Shown here in pieces: positions 27,101-36,100 of a DNA stretch of 64,000 nucleotides (positions within the stretch are counted from its first letter, which is position 1; each line of letters opens with the position of its first letter). The translations under genes and the position numbers were made by a program. Under the pieces are notes generated by a model. That model did no database searches and had not been told where the DNA came from. It saw only the letters and a program-made list of their open reading frames with translations. The stretch is from Sialis fuliginosa. Taxonomy: Eukaryota; Arthropoda; Insecta; Megaloptera; Sialidae. Location of the stretch: contig OY540812.1 of the NCBI GenBank assembly GCA_961205875.1, positions 30,203,098-30,267,097 on the forward strand, given 5' to 3'.

Positions 27101-30100
27101 TTTTTTTACTTATCTATGAACGTTTTTACGAAAATTACGTCTAATTCATCAGAAAATATACCTGGCATGGACTAATCCCATTGCCATATCCGTAGCCGCT
27201 GACTTAATAGAACGAGCTAAATTAGTTAAATACTGTTTGAATTCAGTCGCACACGATTGCAGCTCCATTAAAAACTGTGGTGAATGCGTGTACCATAACG
27301 AAGCCATTCTTATTTTAACATCCGCAAAAGCTAAAACAAAATTCAGTTACAATCGGGTCGAATTTAAAATAAAATAAAAAATTACCGTTGCCATCTTCAC
27401 ATTGTAATTGTCTTTTGATTGTAAAACTAAATGCCCTTTGATCTTCAATCTGCTTACTCGTACTCTGCCCCATTGTATATAACTCGGCGTCTAGGGTGGT
27501 TAATAAATCCCTTGATGTTTTTTCTTGTTCGACTAACGGGTCTTTACCTACGCTGATAATTCTTTGGTGTGTGTGACCTTCTGGCGTTAAATCTAATATC
27601 TGAAGACCTCCTAATGAACCTTCTACTGATATAGAAGTATCTACAAAAAAAAAGAATTCAGTAGATATAAATATTTGGTGACATAGAACTCTGAAACTAT
27701 AAATCATAAAAACTTTAGACTAGTTTAGTTTTACATATTAAAATTTCAAATCATTCCGAACAATAATTCAAAAGTTGTAGTCCGTTAAGTTAAGTATATT
27801 GTTTAAAATCGGAAATAAACAAAGTCTCATGTTTGGCAACATAGAACTCTGGAACTATAAATCATAGAAACTTCAGAATGATATTAAAATGTCCGTAATA
27901 TTCGATGGGTGTAGAGTAGGTGGTGGGAGAAACAAAATTGATCGCAGCGCATGAGGTGTTCAAAAAGGGAAATTGTGGCAGGCTCATTTTTAACTGAAAA
28001 TAGAAAAGTCAACATGGTTAACTACACTATAGCCATAAAGAATCATATAAAATATATAGTAATGTTATGGTATTTTATTGAAATTATTTGTTCGTTTACA
28101 TACAGTTATGTCAAAGCCTGCCCTAGCTGTAACCGCAATTTGGCGCTGTCATCGCGCACGCTGCGAATAGTCTAGTTTTACATATTAAAATTTCAAATCA
28201 TTCTGATTAATCATTTAGATGTTAGTCATTTAAATAAAGTCTGGTATTAAAAAAGCAAGTAAGATCGATGTTACAATTGTTAGCAATTGTTTTCGAGTCT
28301 CCACAAAATCAAAAGTGACATACCGACTGTAGCTTGTATTTTAGCTTCGCTCATTGTAGCTGTAGCTATTTTTCTTCCTTGTATAGTGTTGTCTTTCATC
28401 ACGCCTCTCAGAAGTAAGACGTTCAATCGGTGGAAGTCAAACAATATCTCTGTTTTAGTATGGGAAACAGCTTTGTCATTCTGCAAAGATATTCCATCAG
28501 ACTGACTCATGTATTCTTTCAGAATGTGAGGTTCCGTCGATTGTTTCCCAGTGGATTTTAACTGTGGGAAAACTCGACGCACAAAACCCATTAGTTCGAC
28601 GATAGTTTCTTGATTTGCGATGATGTCTAAATTATTAAACTGAATATTCGCATGTTGTAAAGGTTCAGGCCCGCCAATGAGGAGCACTTCAATTAGAATA
28701 AGTGCATCGACGTCTAATTGTTCGAGACCAATGAATGAACCTCGAGCGTTTACCGCTAACAGACCAGATGGAGGACTGGATGCGATTGAACGTGTAGGCG
28801 ACGATGCTACGAATACAAAAAACATTATTGTTATTAGATATTTTAGATAAACTTTAATTTAAAAAAAAAAAAAATAAACATACCTCTAAATCCAGAAACG
28901 TCAAAAGAAAGGCTGGACAGTGCTTGTGTTAATGCAATAGGAGAAGTTGTCTTGATCCTTGCTAATGTCGGATCTGGAGACCCAGGCGATGTAGGACTGC
29001 AAGGCTCGCTGTCTCTCAAGCTTCCTGATACCGAATCCATCCTATTTAATAAAATAATAACAGTATATTTGTGATAAATCATTTAAATATAACACACATA
29101 CCCCACATGTTTATGACTTGCAATAAGCAGTTCAAAATCAGGCCCGAATGTCTGCAATGCATCGACTAATAACAACCCGTGAACACTTAGAGAAATGCTC
29201 GTATCCGAAGCCCTCTGCGTGAACCCCAGTCTAACCCCCGCAACCTGCAGCTCGGCAATACTCCTCCCTCTTGATTGTACTTCCAGGGCCATCTGATCTA
29301 CAGAAAACTGCAGGATCAGTATCTTCAAAGTCTCGTGGTTCAAATCTTGCTCGTTTTCTGGCAGATTCGACGGTTCTTGTTCATATTTAACCGTATGATT
29401 CTGCGGCGATTTAAATGGAGATGGGAGACCTTTGCTTATTATTATATTGTATAACTTCCGAATCGTGAATATCTTCTGTTCATTAACGTGAACGACAAGT
29501 TTTGGAAGATTTGCGTTTAGGGTAAACGTCGGATACTGAGGATCTGTTGTATATATTACCCGTCGTTCAATCTGTAGAGATATATTGAACCGATCTAACA
29601 CATGCAGGGCAGAAGTCCCTTTGGTGTGTGCATATTTCCAGTTGTCGCGCACTTTTCCGATCAGGATTTGGAGGTCGTTCAGTTCAACACAGTAGGATTC
29701 ATAGAGTTTTTCATGTATCGATAAATCGGTTAAAGATGCAGATGTTAAGTTTGGTGGGACTGCAGTACAGGTTGTTATAGGGTCAGAATCGCTGGTTTCA
29801 CTTCCGGGAGGGGTTGAGCATGGCGTTTGGAAGTTATCTGTAAAAAAATGTCCTTCTGATTTTTTGTTATTTGATATTACAGTCGAGTCTAGTTATTGTT
29901 AATGTCTTTACTGTTAACTGATCGTTCTTGAAATCCTTTTGTTATTGTTAACTTGTTTATCATCTACTTGTGGTTTTTAGTCAATCAATTATAAGTAATG
30001 TATGCATTAGCATAACTTATCATACATAAATGTCAAATGTAAGTGAGCCATGTGAAAAAATTATAACTAAACTGCGGGCAAGGGCCCATAAAACTTCGGT

Positions 30101-33100
30101 GGTCTAGGGCTCGTTAATAGTTTACTAATCCATTAAGGGACCATTCCAGTGTAAAAATTTTTGAAAATCTTTTTTATTTTTTTCATTATCGAAAAATATG
30201 GACTTTCATAAATATATCATATATATCGGGTAGATAAAAAACAGCTAATTTAAGAATATTTATTTAAATTTATTTGTAATTTTCTTACCGTCATCTTCAC
30301 TATCACGATATTCGACCGGTTGCGAGACAGGGGCTTTCGACGAGACCAGCTGTTGTTTATCCTTATTACTCAACAACAATCGCCCAAAATCTATAACTGC
30401 TACAGCCGCATTCCTATCACTGAATTGTTCCACAAAAATGATCTGAGGGGCTGAAATATCAAACTGTAGATCGTACGATTTCCTCTCTGACTGATTTCCT
30501 TCAAGTATATGTTCCCAATTCTTAATCAGGTCAGCGCCAAGTCGAGACCGCGTTGGCAGATTGATCCTCTGTTGATGCGGACCCGCTAGAAACGCTGCAA
30601 GCCACTGGGCGGCTCCCGGATTATAGACAATGTCAAGAGAACGAGATTTCACTTGAATTCTATAATCAACGGTAGAATTGAATGGTTTCTGTTCATAGCA
30701 CAGTTGAAACAGAGGGTCAGAGTTCGAGGCGGGCGCTGTAGCAGCAGACAGACGGCTGGACCTGGGAGTGAACAGTTTAGAACCTATCCTCGTCATGACA
30801 GGTCCTTGCTCCCTGCATTGTGGCGCTATCAGTACTGGAAATTGCGTGTCGGGTGTTAACTTGTCTCGCAAGTAAAGAGCCCCTAGAGTTATTTCGAACT
30901 TGTGCGAGGCGGTGCGAGGCCGGGATTCAATGCAAAGTTTCACGTTTTCGTATTGCAATTCAATCATAGATGTTCTGTAAAATGGATAATACTAAAAATA
31001 TGACAAAAATAACTGGAAATTAAAAAATTTAAAAAACATTTACTAGATTAAATTTTTTACTTTCTAATGATTTTAGCAGACCAAATTTTCATAAATTTTC
31101 TGTAGTTATAGGATTATAAAGCAAACAAAAAAAAACATACCTTTCAGCTGACGATTCTTGAATAGTGCACAAATAAAACGTCCCCTGCTTCAATGTGAAA
31201 TTAAACTGTCCAAACACCGAATCCCTCTTCAGCAAAGTATTATTCTCAAATGTGTCTGCTAAAGCATCAAGCAACTCATCTTCAAGCTGCGTTTTTGCAA
31301 CGTTTCCTGTTTCCGGTGAATCCAGCGACTTCTCCTGTGACGGAGTAGAGTACCACCACTGTGGGAACCACCTAGCAAGCATGCTCCTTCCTTGAGACGG
31401 ATTGACCGCTGTAGGCGTTGGTTTTGGAACTTTCTTCATTGAAACCTACACACATCATTTTGTAGGAGTGAGTGGGGTGTAATCACAAACGCGAGGTAAT
31501 TGCAAATTCAGTGGTTTCAGTGTGTTAGAAAGCTAATGTTCTCTCTACACTTATTGACAGTTAGGTCTACGTTTAGTATCAGACAATTAACGTTCAGTGT
31601 AGATCTCGCTTTATTTATTTATTTTTTTAAAATAAAAACCATGTAATAACTGACATGTAATGCATATAAATGTGATTAAGTAACACTCAAGTAAACCTTG
31701 ATCAAACAGTATTTGATGTCACCCATATTGTTTTTATATGATCCTAACCTCAAAAAAAAATCACATTTATTTTTCTCAAGCTCTTGGGGTAATGACGAGT
31801 TAATGGGGCAATTCCGAACGTTGTAAAAAAAGACCGATGGAAACTAAAACTAGAAAAAGTGTGAGGAATCGCAATAATTTTAAAGAAAACAACCAAATGA
31901 AGAAGACTGATGAAGTAGCAAGTAAAAAAAAGAAACGAAGATGTTGATAAAGAAATTTATATGTTTGATATTGTAATGAAAAATTTCAAGATCCTTCTGT
32001 TGAAGACTATGGGTAATGTGCTTCAAGTGCAATTTATGAGCACATGATAAGTGTATTAATGGTCCAAGTACATCCAGATGCTTTCGCTGTAACTTTTGTA
32101 CCAATTAGATTTAATTAACCCACTGTTCGTGATTATCCCATATTAGTCGAGTTATCACAACACCAAAGGTTTTGTTTTTTTCTTTAAAGTTAATTTTGTT
32201 CTTAAATTTTATTAAAATTGATAATGAAAATTTATAACTAATGGATTATGTAATAATAACTCAGGTTTTAATTTATTTGATTTTTCCCTTAGGTGTTTGT
32301 AATTACCCCACTTTCTCCTACTCATCTATAAATGTCTACTGAAGAAAATCACTCACCTCTCGTAGTGCTTTCAGTTCTTCTAGAGTCCGATTCCACTCAA
32401 TCGAATCCTTCAGAGCTTTACTTTCCGCTCCTAAAGCAGCTGAAGGCGTAGTAAGCATCTTCGAATAAATATCAACGTACTTAACATTTTCTTTCGCTCT
32501 TTCCAAACAAGTATCCCATGTCGGTTTGGGTAGACAGAAAGAAGGACATCTTTGGGGGCCGCTTATACATCTGATTGCGTATATCCACCATGCACGAGCA
32601 TCTTCTTTTATTGTAGTACATGGTCGGTATAGTCGGTAGCGACGTAGTTTCGCTATTTCGTCTAGACCTCGTATACATCTTACCATCTGTTCATATTGAC
32701 GCTGAATAAAGATTTATTGATTAGTTACAGAGCTGTTAAGTGTTTAAATACCTTTTAACGTATTTTTACAAAATATTCAAAAATCCAAAAACTATTGAAA
32801 GGGGGAAAGTCATGTGATGGTTAAAAAATGTGTGTTTTTTTGGTTTTTTTAAAATATATAAAATATATAAAAATATATTCAAAAATTTCACGTTAAAATT
32901 CCAAAAATTGATTGAGATTCTAAAATAATTAGTTATACCTATGAAAAAAATTGACATTTTGTTGACCCATCACAGTGGCTTTCCTGTTAAGAAAGTATTT
33001 AAATTCTCTAAGGTTAACTATTTAAATACTTTAAACAAGTATTTAAATACAGTTATATTATATTAGTTATATGCAGAAGTCTTTTGAACGTTAACTTACA

Positions 33101-36100
33101 TCGATAAGTGAAAGAGGGACTTCCTCTAAATTTAAATCGCATGCTATTCTTGGTTTTAATCTCGACCTCAATGGTTGTTCGCATCTATCTCGTTTGATAT
33201 ACGCCTTAGCACTGACTGGCTTAAGTATGTACTCATGACTAGAAATTATATTCGGACACATCGCATTCTAAAAAAAACATTCGATCGAGTAGTAAATTTT
33301 TAACTTGTTTAAAAAAAATTAAATTACGTACTGTAAGGTCAGAGATATTCAAGTCACCTAACAGCCCTTCGGGTGGGTGGATTGCATCCCAGTATATGGC
33401 TAAATCTGATAGTTCTACTAATTTGAATGAGGCAGACGAGCTGTCCCACTGGGTGAAACCCGGTGCCCAATTTGAGTCGCAGCTTTGGGCTGATAGAGAG
33501 TGGATGGTAAACCCGCAAGCAAACGACTGGCCTGGTACTGTGATATCATCTTCGTAACGTATATGTACATCTTTGATTTTTAGCTGAAATATATGTATTT
33601 TTTAATTATTAATATTTATGAGAAGCACTGAGTATTTTGGAATAGACAGAAATTCAGATTATTATACAAAAATCTTGAAGTATCCCCCCTCTAACGTGTC
33701 AGCCCCTCTGGAGGTGGGAAAAAGACACAAATCAGTTTTTGCCGATATCTTGGTTTTCTTTCAACTTTACGACAGAATAGTTATATGTATATAAAATGAA
33801 AGCTAATTAAATTCTCTACAAATAAAATGGCCAAGTGCGTGTTGGGCATGCACATGATAGGATTCCGTAGTCATTACGATTACGACAAGTTATTTCAATT
33901 TTTTTATAAACTATTCTAGCTACAGTGTTCATTATAATTTTCATTGAAAGTACTAACTAAAAGCTACATTCTGGATTTAAAAAAAAATTTATTGCATCGA
34001 TAGTTTAGAAAGTAGAAGGAGGGAGGGAACGCTCTGATAATGACATTTGCAAATATATTGTGACTTAAAATCAAAAGGTCATATAACATTTTTTGTTGCA
34101 TTTTAGGAGGCCTATCTAAAGATGCCCCACTCAATGGGGTAAGTGAAAAAAAATTTGAGTACACTTTTCAGTATATGGGAAGGGGGTCCAAAATAATTTT
34201 GACAGTGTTCGTTATAATTTTCAGTAGAAGCACTAATTAAAAGCTACATTATTGAATTTTTTCAGATTTTTTGAATACATAGTTTAGAAATTAAGGTGGA
34301 GGGGGGACGACTTTGAACGCAAAAATATCGTGACAAGGGTTAAAATTAAAATGTCATACAGCATTTTATATTGCATTTTAGGAGACCTATCTAAAGACAC
34401 CCTACTTAATGGATTAAGTAAAAAAAATTTTTTTAATATACTTTTCAGTCTATGGAAAATTTTTTTTCAAAAATCTTATAATTTCTGTTTTTGGGTTTTC
34501 AGTCTTCGTCCGTATACCAAATTTCATCTTACTTAATCGGTCCAAAATTTTTGAGGACGGACGGACATGGCGAAACCTAAAAAGTTACATATTTTTCATC
34601 AGATTTGTACTTCATCGAATAAGGATATCTGAATTTATTAAAATTATTTTTTCTCATTCAATTTTAATAAATTTAGATGGTAATTACTCGATGAAGTATG
34701 AATCTAATGAAAAATAAGTACCTATAGAATCTTTTTTAAAGAAAATTTATAAAGCTTTCATTTTATAAATAACTAATTTTGTTGTAACGTTAAAAGAACA
34801 AAAACCTGATTTTCGTCTTGTCCCCCACCCCTGAGGAGGAAAACTACAGAATTTTTAGTGATACTATATAACTGAAAAAATACCCAATCTGAGTTATTTC
34901 TGAATATCATAAATTTTTTAGATTTGACGCCTGATCTAATTACTATTAAAAAAAAAATATATTCAATATTTTAATTTGAGTAAATTTTTAGTTACATTAT
35001 ATTTTAATTAATATAAATTTCAGATACAAAAAAAAAGTTTATCCTCAACTCACTGACTGACTGACTGACTCATCAACGCCCAACCCAAACCCCAGAACCT
35101 AGAAGCATATTATATATATATATATAACGTCTGACATTTTTCAAAATTTAACCCTTATAGGAGGGAAAAGGGAGTCAAATTTTTTTTAATTTTATAAAAC
35201 GGTGATACTAATTTGAGGGTACTTTAAACATTGCAAAATTGAGTATTTTAGGAGACGGCACCCTAAGTTGTGCTATTTTTATCACAATTTTTTGCTAACT
35301 TTTCATCACGTCACTGATAAGGAACTTATTGGTTTTTGTTCAAAAAGTGACCTTACTTGATTTTTATGAAACTATGTTTCAAAACTGTTTTTAATGTTGA
35401 CCCTGTAAAAAAATTGCTGTGTGTCATTTGAATCTGACTTCACATAATTTTCTTTCCACATTTTTAAAAACACTGGTTAAATTTTTACCACTTTAAAAAA
35501 GATTAACAAATAATAAATATTATTAAATCAGATAAGATAGCTTAATTTATCTATACAATTAAAAATATGACAAAATTTGTACCTGTAAATTCTCTACGAT
35601 GTTGGTCATGAGACCTGTTCCGTAGTTGACCCAAGAAGAGTAACTGCTTGCGTAGTAACCACTCTGTTGCGCAGTCTCTATCTCTGCCCTCCATCTCGCT
35701 TCGATAGCATCTAAAGCAGCCTGTTTTAATTCTTGGGAAATAATTTCTTCGGCGTCAGCATACCACTGAAATTTTGTTAACTTAGTCCTAAATTTGTTTT
35801 TTTTATGGAGAAAGGAGGCAGTAACAAAAATGTGCTTATACTCAAATTTTTTTCATAGTATTAGGACAACTATAGAATCTTCATTACCGTCTTATCTAAC
35901 CTTAAATATTACTATCAATAAATAAAAACATTTATTACATTATTCTAGGGTTGCCAACATTGTTATTTTGACCCAAAGATTTCAAGTTCAATTCTTCGGG
36001 TTAACTAAAGATTAATAGCGTTGATTAAATTGATAGTTTATATAAATGCAAAAGACTATGTAGAGTTCATTTCACAGCTCTTCGAAGGGTTACATCAATG

